A stretch of 64,000 bases of DNA, taken from the NCBI GenBank assembly GCA_017794825.1, contig CP051237.1, positions 2,666,001-2,730,000 of the forward strand, written 5' to 3'. Below the pieces are notes generated by a model. It did not search any database, was not told the DNA's origin, and worked only from the letters and a program-made list of their open reading frames with translations. Position numbers and translations under genes: made by a program. This document shows, one piece after another, positions 44,390-52,438 of this stretch. The first letter of the stretch is position 1. Each line of letters begins with the position of its first letter. This DNA comes from Pararhizobium sp. GTDB lineage: Bacteria > Pseudomonadota > Alphaproteobacteria > Rhizobiales > Rhizobiaceae.

Positions 44390-45112
44390 TCAGGAGCGCT
44401 GGTTGACCCGTTGCAAAAGCTGCACGGCGTCTTCCACGCGCTCCGAGTACCGATCGACCAGATAATCCGATCGTCCCCGAACCATCCAGGTGAATTTCAC
44501 CAGTTCCTCGACCACATCGACGATCCGGTTGTAATAGGCCGACGGTTTCATCCGGTCGTTCTCGTCGAATTCCAGGAACGCCTTTGCGACGGACGACTGG
44601 TTGGGGATGGTCACCATCCGCATCCAGCGGCCCAGCACGCGCATCTGATTGATCGCGTTGAAGCTCTGCGATCCGCCGCTGACCTGAATGACGGCGAGCG
44701 TTTTTCCCTGTGTCGGGCGCACCGCTCCTAGTGAAAGTGGTATCCAGTCGATCTGGGCCTTCATGATTCCGGTCATCGCGCCATGACGTTCAGGCGACAC
44801 CCAGATCATGCCTTCGGACCAGCTGGCCAGGTCGCGCAGCTCGCGCACCTTTGGATGATCAGGCTCCTCCGCGTCAGGCAGCGGCAGGTCGCGCGGATCG
44901 AATATGCGTGTTTCGCAGCCGTGCCATTTCAGCAGCCGTTCCGCTTCCAGCGCGACCAGCCTGGAAAACGAGCGCTTCCTGAGCGAGCCGTACAACAAAA
45001 GTATACGTGGCGGATGCCCCGGGTCGTCGCCGCTTTTCAGATAGTCTGTTTCGACGGGCTGCATTCGCGCAAAGTCGACGTTGGGCAGATCCTGTTCGAT
45101 ACGATTTTTCAC
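44390..45112 (-). CDS. arsH: ArsH, NADPH-dependent FMN reductase of arsenic resistance
   Basis: A 240-residue flavodoxin-fold protein, last gene of the arsenic operon. ArsH oxidises trivalent organoarsenicals in several bacteria. Family marks are [21 protein letters not shown] (FMN phosphate loop), [20 protein letters not shown] and [19 protein letters not shown], with the C-terminal [19 protein letters not shown]. Length matches ArsH of rhizobia. It lies 23 nt after aqpS and shares the operon promoter in front of arsR. Confidence 0.94.
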   Translation of the reverse strand: MKNRIEQDLPNVDFARMQPVETDYLKSGDDPGHPPRILLLYGSLRKRSFSRLVALEAERLLKWHGCETRIFDPRDLPLPDAEEPDHPKVRELRDLASWSEGMIWVSPERHGAMTGIMKAQIDWIPLSLGAVRPTQGKTLAVIQVSGGSQSFNAINQMRVLGRWMRMVTIPNQSSVAKAFLEFDENDRMKPSAYYNRIVDVVEELVKFTWMVRGRSDYLVDRYSERVEDAVQLLQRVNQRS

Positions 45113-45135
45113 ACACTCAACCTTGTTCTTGTGCC

Positions 45136-45825
45136 CTACGTCTTCTCGCCATCATCCGTTTCGAGGTCCTCACGGAGTTGCCAAATGCAATAGGCCCAGG
45201 CAAGAACAGCGCCTGCGCATTGCGCCACGATAAAGGGCAAGACGTCCTGCGGACGAATTCCGGCGAAGGTGTCGGAAAATCCGCGTGCGATCGTGACCGC
45301 TGGATTGGCGAAAGACGTCGACGCGGTAAACCAGTAAGCGGCCGTGATATAGAGACCGACGCCCATGGCGACCGCGCTTTCCAGCATCCTGATGGTCAGC
45401 AGGATTGTCATCAGCAGGCCAAAGGTCGCCACGCCTTCCGCGAACCATTGCGATCCGCCGGTCCGCTCCTTCAGCGAGAACTGGAGGAGTTCTTCCGCGA
45501 ACATCAGATGGGCCGCCCACACGCCAATCAGGCCGCCGATGATCTGCATAGCCACATAGGCCGGGAAGAGCTGCGCCGGCAATTGCCGCTTGAGGGCAAA
45601 GACAAGGCTGACCGCCGGATTGAAATGCGCGCCCGAAATCGGTCCGAACATGGTGATAAGAATGACGAGGATGGCGCCGGTCGGTATCGTGTTTCCGAGC
45701 AGGGCGATTGCGACATTCCCATCCGCCAGCCGTTCAGCCATGATGCCTGAGCCCACCACGGTCGCCAACAGGAAGGCAGTACCGGTAAGCTCCGCGCCGA
45801 GCCGTTTTGGAACAGACCAGGTCAC
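45136..45825 (-). CDS. aqpS: Aquaglyceroporin AqpS-like (MIP family) of the ars operon
   Basis: A 229-residue six-helix MIP channel. Both NPA half-helices are present: AHFNPAVSL near residue 67 and [13 protein letters not shown] near residue 185, the second followed by the pore arginine. In Sinorhizobium meliloti AqpS within an ars operon lets arsenite flow out after ArsC reduces arsenate. The same role fits here, as no arsB or acr3 gene is present. Its ATG overlaps the arsC stop by 4 nt. Substrate range (water, glycerol, arsenite) cannot be fixed from sequence. Confidence 0.9.
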   Translation of the reverse strand: MTWSVPKRLGAELTGTAFLLATVVGSGIMAERLADGNVAIALLGNTIPTGAILVILITMFGPISGAHFNPAVSLVFALKRQLPAQLFPAYVAMQIIGGLIGVWAAHLMFAEELLQFSLKERTGGSQWFAEGVATFGLLMTILLTIRMLESAVAMGVGLYITAAYWFTASTSFANPAVTIARGFSDTFAGIRPQDVLPFIVAQCAGAVLAWAYCIWQLREDLETDDGEKT

Positions 45826-46325
45826 GATTCGGATTTGCCGATATCGGAAAGGCGCTTCTGGAGTGACAGCTTGTCCAGGCTGTGGATCGGCAGCGAACAG
45901 AAAATCGTGATGCGCTGGTTGAGCATACGATAGGTGTCTGCAAACGCCAGCGCGATTTCCGTGTCAGTGCCTTTGACGGCCGCCGGATCGGGAACGCCCC
46001 AATGCGCCGTCATCGGCTGTCCCGGCCACACCGGGCAACTTTCATTGGCGGCGTTGTCGCAGACGGTGAAAACGAAATCCATCTCCGGCGCGCCGTGTTC
46101 GGCGAATTCCTGCCAATCCTTCGAGCGCGCAAAAGCAGTGTCGTAATTGGCCTTTTTGAGCAGCGCGATCGCCTGCGGATGAACTTCTCCCTTCGGCTGC
46201 GAACCTGCCGAATAGGCGCGGAACTTGCCGCCGCCTTCCCGGTTCAATATGGCCTCGGCGAGGATCGAGCGCGCGGAGTTTCCGGTACACAGGAAAAGCA
46301 CGTTGAATATCTTGTTGTCGTCCAT
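45822..46325 (-). CDS. arsC: Arsenate reductase ArsC, low-molecular-weight phosphatase type
   Basis: A 167-residue arsenate reductase of the thioredoxin-coupled, phosphatase-like class. The P-loop is LFLCTGNSARS with nucleophile C13. The redox cysteines are C89 (VFTVCDNAA) and C97 (NESCPVWPG), giving the three-cysteine relay of the pI258-type enzyme, and the PMTAHWGVPDP block is typical. The C-terminal 30 residues extend beyond the usual domain. GGAG lies 7 nt before the ATG, 11 nt after arsR. It overlaps aqpS by 4 nt. Product arsenite probably leaves through AqpS. Confidence 0.94.
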   Translation of the reverse strand: MDDNKIFNVLFLCTGNSARSILAEAILNREGGGKFRAYSAGSQPKGEVHPQAIALLKKANYDTAFARSKDWQEFAEHGAPEMDFVFTVCDNAANESCPVWPGQPMTAHWGVPDPAAVKGTDTEIALAFADTYRMLNQRITIFCSLPIHSLDKLSLQKRLSDIGKSES

Positions 46326-46336
46326 CTTTTACTCCA

Positions 46337-46669
46337 TCAACAGTCGCAGACGATAGCGTCGAGCACGGGTTCGCAGAGTTCGGGTTTTCCGCCGCAGCAA
46401 TCTTCCATCAGGAAAGCGAGAAGTCCGCGGATGCCATCGAAATCGGCGAAGTAGCGGATCGAGCGGCCCTCGCGCTCGTTGCGGACCAGGCCGGACCGCA
46501 GGAGAATGTTGAGATTGGTCGACATGGTGTTCTGGCGCACACCCAGCACGTCGCCGATCTCGCCCGCATTCATTCCCGTCTGACCCGCCTTGATCAAAAG
46601 GCGCAGCACATCCAGACGCGTTTCCTGGCTGAGAGCGGAAAATGCAAAAAGAGCAAGCGTTATATCCAT
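46337..46669 (-). CDS. arsR: ArsR/SmtB family arsenic repressor
   Basis: A 110-residue winged-helix repressor heading the arsenic operon. The start MDITLALFAFSALSQETRLDVLRLL and recognition region LGVRQNTMSTNLNILLRSGLVR are typical of ArsR. Candidate As(III) ligands are C-terminal: C91-C92 in EDCCGGKPELC, C99, and C108/C110 in the final CDC, rather than the ELCVC motif of the R773 type, so the sensor site differs in position. No Shine-Dalgarno precedes the ATG. The promoter geometry predicts a leaderless mRNA, and an inverted repeat covers the -10 and start codon. Confidence 0.92.
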   Translation of the reverse strand: MDITLALFAFSALSQETRLDVLRLLIKAGQTGMNAGEIGDVLGVRQNTMSTNLNILLRSGLVRNEREGRSIRYFADFDGIRGLLAFLMEDCCGGKPELCEPVLDAIVCDC

Positions 46670-46704
46670 ATATCAAGAATAATAGATATATGTGCCAGGG
46701 TCAA
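46667..46704 (-). promoter_or_regulatory. ars operon promoter and overlapping ArsR operator
   Basis: On the reverse strand a -35 TTGACC (46704-46699) and a -10 TATTCT (46681-46676) are separated by exactly 17 bp. The 7th base after the -10 is the A of the arsR ATG, so transcription should begin at or next to the start codon. A perfect inverted repeat with 8-bp arms (46667-46674 and 46685-46692, 10-bp spacer) covers the -10 and start codon and is the likely ArsR operator. Confidence 0.75.
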
Positions 46705-46772
46705 TTGCTCACGCGGAAAAATCGTGGCGGCGTTTCGAACGTGGAAAGGATCAACAAGAAAGGCTGTCGATG

Positions 46773-47381
46773 TCACGCCCAGGCGCGATAGCGGCTGATC
46801 TCAAGTCCGCTGCCAATGGGAACCGGAAAACTCGCCATATCCGGCAATGCGCGGATAGCGGCGACATAGTCGGCGATGTTTGAGCGTCCCGGACTGATAT
46901 TGTCTGCAACGATGATTGCTCCAGGGCGAAGCCGGGGCAAGAAGGCGTTCAGGCAGGGAAGATAGAGGTCCTTCCAAAGGTCGACCAGAACGAAGTCGAC
47001 GTCGAAATTAAGTTTCCCGATCATCTCGACCGCGTCGCCGATACGAAAATCGACAAGATCAGAAAGTCCGGCCTTTTGCGACATCTCGCGGGCAAACGCC
47101 GATTTTTGACTGCTGACTTCCATCGTGATGACGCGCCCGCCAGCGGCCCGCGCGGCTTCCGCAAGCCAAATACCTGAATATCCGTAGGACGTTCCGAGCT
47201 CGAGGATCGTGGGCGCCTTTAGGCTTCGCGCCAGGAGATTGATGAACTGTCCCGTCTGAGGACCGACCGCCAGCAGTCTGTTGTCCAGATCGATACTTTG
47301 CGATCTCCCATGCCCTTGTTCTTTTTCCTTGCGGATCATCTCGTGATAGGTGTCGAGAACCGCCGTAACCTTGCTGTCCAT
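46773..47381 (-). CDS. O-methyltransferase family protein
   Basis: A 202-residue SAM-dependent methyltransferase of the class related to catechol/caffeoyl-CoA O-methyltransferases. Motif I is ILELGTSYGYSGIWLAEAA, the acidic end of strand 2 is VITMEVSSQK, and the metal-proximal strand is VDFVLVDLWKDLYLPCL with IIVADNISPG later. The ATG at 47381 has GGAG upstream. The frame stays open to 47765, but that extension is Cys/Ser/Arg-rich and unlike the family. The substrate is unknown. It is on the same strand as the formyltransferase, 404 bp downstream of it. Confidence 0.85.
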   Translation of the reverse strand: MDSKVTAVLDTYHEMIRKEKEQGHGRSQSIDLDNRLLAVGPQTGQFINLLARSLKAPTILELGTSYGYSGIWLAEAARAAGGRVITMEVSSQKSAFAREMSQKAGLSDLVDFRIGDAVEMIGKLNFDVDFVLVDLWKDLYLPCLNAFLPRLRPGAIIVADNISPGRSNIADYVAAIRALPDMASFPVPIGSGLEISRYRAWA

Positions 47382-47785
47382 TAAAATTGCTCCACAAGCT
47401 GCGCCGCCGCTCGGTTCATGGCGGCTGAATGACCCGGTGTTTACCTTTTCGGCAATCGAGTAGATTTGATCGTCGGTGTTTCCCTGGCGTACGTCGATAG
47501 CCGACCGTGTCTGGCGACGCCGGTATTCTGGCCGCCGGCATTCCCCAAATATAGATAAACGATTGGGATTGGACAGGAACCCGGCGCGAAAGATGAAACA
47601 ACCTTTCGAAACCTGTTTGACAAAAATCGACCACACGAAACAGTATGTTGCAACGGCTTCAAGGCTAAAATTCGAGATCTTCCCTTCGTGAAAAGCAGCC
47701 CGTTGATGGGTTGAAGAAACGAGGATTGGCGACTCCGCATTTATTGGCGCGCTGAACTGCTTCATCCAGTCCGCTCTAAGCGGCG
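47382..47785. other. 404-bp intergenic region, no gene seen
   Basis: Between the methyltransferase start and the formyltransferase stop, both on the reverse strand. Short open frames on both strands have no recognisable content or ribosome-binding site. The methyltransferase promoter should lie here, so the two genes are probably separate units. Confidence 0.55.
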
Positions 47786-48760
47786 TCAGTCGGTTTGATC
47801 CGGATCGGATATCAGCCGCATTCTGAAGACCGCGATATCGACATGGGATCTCAGGCGTCGAAGCAGACGTCGCAAGCTATTGTCTCTGAAAAATTTGACA
47901 CGCCGGTCGGCGAGATCGACGACAACGGACCACCTTTCAACGACGGCTGGTTTACCCGTCGGAGGCCCTTCGGAACGAGGCGGCAGGAAAATCGCGATAT
48001 GCTTCCCGCCCTCATTCAACGTTAGAAAGGTGCGATACTGAACGAGTGGCGCCTTGCGCATGTGGTCGACAGCGCGATCAAATGTCCAGTCTTGTCGAAC
48101 GGAAAGCTGGATGTCTTTCGCCGCAATATAGGACCCGGATCCCGGCTTCTGTGGAACAGCCGCGCCAACTCCGCGCAGAAGCGCATCAAGCTCGTTCTCG
48201 ACAAGCTCGCCGCTAGCGCGCGCGAAGGCAAGCGACCAGGACAATCTCGTTCCGTAGTCGGAGAAGGGCAGTCGTCTCTGTCCAACTATGTCGCCCTCGT
48301 CGATGCCTTCTGAAAGCCGGTGCAGGGTAATTCCGCCAAACTCGTCCGCCTTGCCATGCAGCACGAGCGATTCGATCGGGCCGGGGCCGCGGTAGTCCGG
48401 AAGCATCGCCGGGTGAAGGTTGAAAGCCCGGTCAGGAAAGCGATCGAGCAACTCTACCGGAAATATAACGTGGCTGCCAGTGCAGAGAAGTGCATCTGCG
48501 GGGCTGCTCTGATCGAACAGGGCCGGCAGTTCATGCTTTTTTACGCCGCTGATGTTTCGAACGCGTATTCCATGGCGCTCGACTACCCAGCGGGCGTCAT
48601 AGTTGTTGGGAAGAAGCAATCGCTTGACGAGACTCGGATGCTTTTCGAAGGATTCCGGCGCGGTGGTCCATATCTCCGCTATTTCGTGGCCGCGCTTCAT
48701 CAGGCCCGTGATTGCACGTGCTGACATGTACCGGCCGTCGCCAACGATCAGGAACTTCAT
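47786..48760 (-). CDS. Formyltransferase family protein (methionyl-tRNA formyltransferase-like)
   Basis: A 324-residue protein of the N10-formyltetrahydrofolate-dependent formyltransferase family. The catalytic block is AFNLHPAMLPDYRGPGPIESLVL, with the loop aspartate in EGIDEGDIVGQRRLPF; the usual Asn before this block is not obvious (LCTGSHVIFP). The N-terminal Rossmann strand reads MKFLIVGDGRYMSARAI. It lacks the length and C-terminal OB fold of a typical Fmt and is not next to def, so it more likely formylates a sugar amine or small molecule. A stretch of basic residues closes the protein. Confidence 0.8.
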   Translation of the reverse strand: MKFLIVGDGRYMSARAITGLMKRGHEIAEIWTTAPESFEKHPSLVKRLLLPNNYDARWVVERHGIRVRNISGVKKHELPALFDQSSPADALLCTGSHVIFPVELLDRFPDRAFNLHPAMLPDYRGPGPIESLVLHGKADEFGGITLHRLSEGIDEGDIVGQRRLPFSDYGTRLSWSLAFARASGELVENELDALLRGVGAAVPQKPGSGSYIAAKDIQLSVRQDWTFDRAVDHMRKAPLVQYRTFLTLNEGGKHIAIFLPPRSEGPPTGKPAVVERWSVVVDLADRRVKFFRDNSLRRLLRRLRSHVDIAVFRMRLISDPDQTD

Positions 48761-49000
48761 GAAACCCTTGTTACTGCGTCTCCGGTTTTCTGGAAAGACC
48801 TTCGGATGGTTGGGGCGGTCATAGGCGACGGCGGTTTCTTGCCGGTCTGCATTCCTGGCGGATTGAAGATGCTCCGGCTCATCGTTTTCGGGTGAACGGC
48901 GTCTGAACGGGGGGTTCAGCGTGCGTTTCGGAAGCGCTTGCTAGAACCATCGTCATCGACAACCCGCGGGGGATGCCCGCTCAATCAGGAGAGTACCAAA

Positions 49001-49435
49001 ATGACCAGCATCTTCATCAAGACGACCGCCGCCGCCGCCATCGCCATCGTTTCGGCCCTGCCTGCATTCGCAAACAGCCTTTCCATCGAGCAGTATGGCT
49101 GGGCCAACGCAGCAGGCGGCGCTCAAAGCGGCTTCAACAACGCCATCGGCGTATTTCAGAATGGCGCATGGAACAATTCCGTGACCCAGCAGAACGGCTC
49201 CAACAATGTTTCGGCCACGGGCCAGCAGGGCGCCAACAACTCTGCCGACACCTGGCAGAACGGTCACGGCAACGCAGCCGGCGTGGGTCAGTTCGGCGCC
49301 AACCACAACGCCGTCATGTCCCAGGACGGAAACGGCAATGTCGCCGCTGGCGTCCAGGTAGGCAATGGCTGCAACGCCGGCGTTTCGCAGTCCGGCGGCG
49401 GCAATGTCGCAGCCTTCGTGCAGACCTGCCCCTGA
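49001..49435 (+). CDS. Curlin-repeat protein, major-subunit-like
   Basis: A 144-residue secreted amyloid subunit of the CsgA/CsgB curlin family. The signal peptide spans about 1-25 (TAAAAAIAIVSALPAFA). The rest is a run of about five imperfect repeats of roughly 20 residues on the pattern Q-G-x-x-N (IEQYGWAN, FQNGAWNN, QQNGSNN, WQNGHGN, SQDGNGN). Each Q and N spacing fits stacked beta-arches. Two cysteines (GCNAGV, QTCP) near the end are unusual for curlins and could form a disulfide. AGGAG precedes the ATG. Secretion needs CsgG-type partners that are not in this window. Confidence 0.88.
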   Translation: MTSIFIKTTAAAAIAIVSALPAFANSLSIEQYGWANAAGGAQSGFNNAIGVFQNGAWNNSVTQQNGSNNVSATGQQGANNSADTWQNGHGNAAGVGQFGANHNAVMSQDGNGNVAAGVQVGNGCNAGVSQSGGGNVAAFVQTCP

Positions 49436-49461
49436 GGCGCCCGCAATGCAACAAGGCGACC

Positions 49462-49491
49462 GGCCGAGGGGGATGAATGTCGCCCTCGGCC
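49462..49491 (+). terminator. Strong intercistronic hairpin after the first curlin gene
   Basis: A 9-bp GC stem GGCCGAGGG/CCCTCGGCC (49462-49470 with 49483-49491) around a 12-nt loop, 27 nt after the curlin stop and 34 nt before csgH. No T-tract follows, so it is more likely a processing or 3'-end stabilising hairpin, or a leaky stop. Confidence 0.55.
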
Positions 49492-49524
49492 CTTCGTCGT
49501 CATGAACACAAGGAGATTTTCACA

Positions 49525-49914
49525 ATGAAGAAGAAAACGTCCATAACGCTCATGTCCACCGCCTTTGCTGCGGCGCTGTCCGGCGCCGCGCTCACGGCGA
49601 ATTCCGGCCAGGCGCATTCGAATGAAACGCACTGCGAGATCGTCACCGAGACCTCCGGCGGCATGGTCACGCTTCAGGGCGTGGTGCATGCGGAAGCGCC
49701 GCTTTCGGGATCCTACACATTCCGGGTGGAATCCGCGGGCGGCGGCGGTGGCTCCAATATCCGTCAGGGCGGTTCGTTCAGCGCCGCGCCAGGCCAGCCG
49801 GCCAAGCTCGGTAAGGTGACGCTGGGCGGCGGAGGCACCGTTTACGACGCCACGCTGGGCGTCGACACGAACGCCGGACGCTTCACCTGTCACGAACGCG
49901 CCGGCCAGATATGA
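49525..49914 (+). CDS. csgH: CsgH, curli assembly chaperone
   Basis: A 129-residue periplasmic protein of the CsgH family, found with curli genes in Alphaproteobacteria and shown for one member to inhibit premature curlin fibrillation. The signal peptide covers about 1-30 (STAFAAALSGAALTANSGQA). The mature domain is all-beta: HCEIVTETSGGMVTLQGVV, SGSYTFRVESAGGGGGSNI, and the final AGRFTCHERAG, with two cysteines that may pair. AAGGAG precedes the ATG. It lies between two curlin genes, which supports the assignment. Confidence 0.88.
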   Translation: MKKKTSITLMSTAFAAALSGAALTANSGQAHSNETHCEIVTETSGGMVTLQGVVHAEAPLSGSYTFRVESAGGGGGSNIRQGGSFSAAPGQPAKLGKVTLGGGGTVYDATLGVDTNAGRFTCHERAGQI

Positions 49915-49940
49915 ACCTGGCGACCTTCATCCTCGATAGC

Positions 49941-49967
49941 GGGCTCCGGGCGACCGGGGCCCATTTT
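49941..49967 (+). terminator. Terminator after csgH
   Basis: A 9-bp stem GGGCTCCGG/CCGGGGCCC with one G-T wobble (49941-49949 with 49954-49962), loop GCGA, followed by ATTTTGC. It starts 27 nt after the csgH stop. The following curlin gene then needs its own promoter or read-through. Confidence 0.7.
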
Positions 49968-50123
49968 GCATGAGGGCGGCGTGGCGGATAAGGGACAGCC
50001 GGGCTTTGCGGGGTGAACGAAGAATGAATGGTCTGTTCCAAACCCGTTCAAGCGGGTCACCGCATACTCTCCACATCAACTGGCAATCACGCCGCAGACA
50101 TCGCATTAAAAAAGGAGAGAACC

Positions 50124-50525
50124 ATGAACACCACCATCCGCAGCCTCATCGCAGGCGTCACCCTGGCAACCGGCCTCGCCGCAGCCCCGGCCTTCGCCGG
50201 CGGTTCTGTTTCGGTGAACCTGAATCCCACCGACCCGGAGAAAGCCCAGGCGCTACAGACCGGTCTGCGCTTCTACGGTCTCGTCAAGGGTATCAAAGAC
50301 GGCTCGATTACCCAGAACGGCTTCGGCAACGCCGCCGGTCTCTTGCAGAACGGCTCCGGCAATCTCGGCGTCATCCATCAGAATGGCGACGGCCATGTCG
50401 GCACAATCGAACAGAACGGCAATGGCAATGCCTGCGGCCTGTTCCAGTTTGGCCAGAACACAGAAGCTCATCTTCAGCAGAATGGCGATAACGGAGCCTG
50501 CGCGACCGTCCAGATCGGATGGTGA
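50124..50525 (+). CDS. Curlin-repeat protein, second subunit (CsgB-like)
   Basis: A 133-residue secreted curlin-family protein, signal peptide about residues 1-25 (LIAGVTLATGLAAAPAFA). It has a 35-residue non-repeat segment (VSVNLNPTDPEKAQALQTGL) before four or five curlin repeats (ITQNGFGN, LQNGSGN, HQNGDGH, EQNGNGN, QFGQNT, QQNGDNG). The extra N-terminal segment and fewer repeats suggest a nucleator or minor subunit, but this is inference. AAGGAG precedes the ATG. Two cysteines (NACGLF, GACATV) are present, as in the first curlin. Confidence 0.87.
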   Translation: MNTTIRSLIAGVTLATGLAAAPAFAGGSVSVNLNPTDPEKAQALQTGLRFYGLVKGIKDGSITQNGFGNAAGLLQNGSGNLGVIHQNGDGHVGTIEQNGNGNACGLFQFGQNTEAHLQQNGDNGACATVQIGW

Positions 50526-50534
50526 GCGTATTAC

Positions 50535-50554
50535 GCGGGAGCGGAGGCTCCCGC
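50535..50554 (+). terminator. Hairpin after the second curlin gene
   Basis: A perfect 8-bp stem GCGGGAGC/GCTCCCGC (50535-50542 with 50547-50554), loop GGAG, 9 nt after the stop. No T-tract follows on either strand, so termination efficiency is uncertain. It may also serve the opposite-strand TRAP operon, whose last gene ends at 50635. Confidence 0.5.
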
Positions 50555-50634
50555 CGCTTCGCGCGCGTTCCTTGGTGTGGCGCGCCGACGATATGGACAA
50601 TCTTGCTCATCCCTGACGCGCCACACCTGAATCT

Positions 50635-51933
50635 TCAACTTAATCCGGGAAGCCAGAGAACCACCTCCGGGAATGCTATCATCAGCGCCAGCAAGGCGAC
50701 TGCAACGCCGACAAATGGCGTCACGCCACGGAATATCGTGGCTAGCGGCACGTCCCGGGCCACCGAATGCATGACGAAGGTGTTTATCCCCACGGGCGGC
50801 GTGACCAGTGCGATTTCAGTGACGATAACTAGATAAACCCCGAACCATACGGGGTTGATCCCAAGGGATACCACGACCGGAAACACGAAGGGCAATGTGA
50901 GAATCAGCATGCCGAAAACATCGAGTATGGCGCCCAGGACGATGTACATGAGCGTCAGACTGATCAGCACGACGAGGACGCTGCGATCCGTGCCGATCAC
51001 CACATCGACGATGGCTTGCGATATTTCGGTGACCGCCAGGAAACGCGCCAGAAGCGATCCCCCCACGATGATCAGAAAAATCATGCCGCTGGTGCGCACT
51101 GTCGAGTAGAGCGCTTCGCCGAGTTTTTTCCAGGTGAAACGCCGCATCGCAAGCCCGACGAGAAACACCGAGATCGCGCCGAATCCGGATGCCTCTGTCG
51201 GGGTGAAGACGCCGCCGTAGATTCCGCCCATCACAAAACCGAACACCACAAATACAGGAAGCAGTTTCACGAGCGATCGGAATCGATCGCGCCAGGAAAA
51301 ACTGGGTCCGACCGGCCCCAACGCCGGATTGATGAGACAGCGGACAAGGATCAGCAGTGCGAAACCAAGCGTCATGAGGACGCCGGGAACGATTCCGGCG
51401 ATGAACAGGGCGCCAATGGACGTCTCGGTCCAAATTCCGAACAGCACCATCAGGATCGAAGGCGGAATCAGAATCCCCAGTGTGCCCGCGATCGCGAGAG
51501 CTCCGGTGGAAAGCGCCGGATCGTAGTTTCGCTTGCGCATTTCCGGCATCGCCATCTGTCCCATGGTGACAACCGTTGCAGCGCTCACGCCGGTGATCGC
51601 CGCGAACATCGCGCACGCCATGACGGATGCGATGGCAAGCCCGCCCGGCAGCCATCCCAGCCATTTCTGCAGGCAGTCGTAAAGGTCGCCGGCCAAATCC
51701 GCGCGATAGACAAGTTGCCCCATCAGGATGAACATTGGCGCGGTAATGAAGAGGAAATCGGTTCCGGTTTCCCACGCAATGGTGGTGAGCTGAAATGAGG
51801 CTTGGTCGAAACTCCCAAACCAGGTCAGCCCGGCTATGCCGACCACGGCCATCGCCATGGCGATCGGAATGCCGAGACCGACAAGCAGCAGCATCGCCGC
51901 GATGGAGAGGAACCCTATCGTGATCAGGGACAT
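50635..51933 (-). CDS. dctM: TRAP transporter large permease, DctM type
   Basis: A 432-residue membrane protein with about 12 hydrophobic segments, the Na+-coupled translocating subunit of a TRAP importer. Recognisable blocks are LVGLGIPIAMAMAVVG near the N-terminus, ITGVSAATVVTMGQMAMPEM, ALAIAGTLGILIPPSILMVLFG and TPTEASGFGA. It lies 1 bp after dctQ on the same strand and completes dctP-dctQ-dctM. The importer substrate, usually a carboxylate, cannot be deduced. Confidence 0.94.
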   Translation of the reverse strand: MSLITIGFLSIAAMLLLVGLGIPIAMAMAVVGIAGLTWFGSFDQASFQLTTIAWETGTDFLFITAPMFILMGQLVYRADLAGDLYDCLQKWLGWLPGGLAIASVMACAMFAAITGVSAATVVTMGQMAMPEMRKRNYDPALSTGALAIAGTLGILIPPSILMVLFGIWTETSIGALFIAGIVPGVLMTLGFALLILVRCLINPALGPVGPSFSWRDRFRSLVKLLPVFVVFGFVMGGIYGGVFTPTEASGFGAISVFLVGLAMRRFTWKKLGEALYSTVRTSGMIFLIIVGGSLLARFLAVTEISQAIVDVVIGTDRSVLVVLISLTLMYIVLGAILDVFGMLILTLPFVFPVVVSLGINPVWFGVYLVIVTEIALVTPPVGINTFVMHSVARDVPLATIFRGVTPFVGVAVALLALMIAFPEVVLWLPGLS

Positions 51934-51934
51934 G

Positions 51935-52438
51935 TCATCGTTTCCAGACGGCGATGATCTGCCGCAACGCCTCGATGATCATCAGCGTGAGGACGATCAG
52001 CAAAATGATCCGCACCGACCACACCGGAAACTTGATGAAACCGTGCGTGTCGCCCGCCGCGAAAGGGTCATGCATTTCTTTCCAGATGCGATAGAAGATC
52101 GTGCCGGCTATGAACGCCGCCAGGACATTCGAGACGGTGTCTATGATGCGCCGCCAGAATTCGCTGAAACGCTCGTACAGCAGTTCCATGCGCACGTGAT
52201 CGCCATACCTCAGGCAAACCGGCTGACCGCAGAAAAACAGCAAGAGCAGCAGGAGCGTGGTGACGTCCTGCGCCCAGAAGAGCGGCGCGGAAAAGATGTA
52301 TCGAGCGACCACGTCCGCGCCGACGATGACAGCCATCGCCGGCGTCACGACAATGGACATCGCGCCGAATACGAAGTCCGAGGGAAGCTGCCAGAGGCTG
52401 CGGGGTCGCCGCGCCTCCCGCCGCTCGTCGACGCTCAT
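51935..52438 (-). CDS. dctQ: TRAP transporter small permease, DctQ type
   Basis: A 167-residue membrane protein with four hydrophobic segments, the small TRAP subunit that scaffolds DctM. The family pattern of four helices with a polar loop is clear (FGAMSIVVTPAMAVIVGADVVARYIF; VTTLLLLLLFFCGQPVCLRYGDHVRMELLYE; the last helix near RIILLIVLTLMIIEAL). DVVARY and DHVRMELL are common DctQ features. The ATG overlaps the dctP stop by 4 nt. Confidence 0.92.
   Translation of the reverse strand: MSVDERREARRPRSLWQLPSDFVFGAMSIVVTPAMAVIVGADVVARYIFSAPLFWAQDVTTLLLLLLFFCGQPVCLRYGDHVRMELLYERFSEFWRRIIDTVSNVLAAFIAGTIFYRIWKEMHDPFAAGDTHGFIKFPVWSVRIILLIVLTLMIIEALRQIIAVWKR

Noticed and set aside
49001..50525. Short repeated DNA words in the curlin genes as a possible CRISPR or tandem-repeat array
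   Set aside because: The repeats are imperfect and in frame, and encode Q-G-N curlin repeats in secreted proteins.
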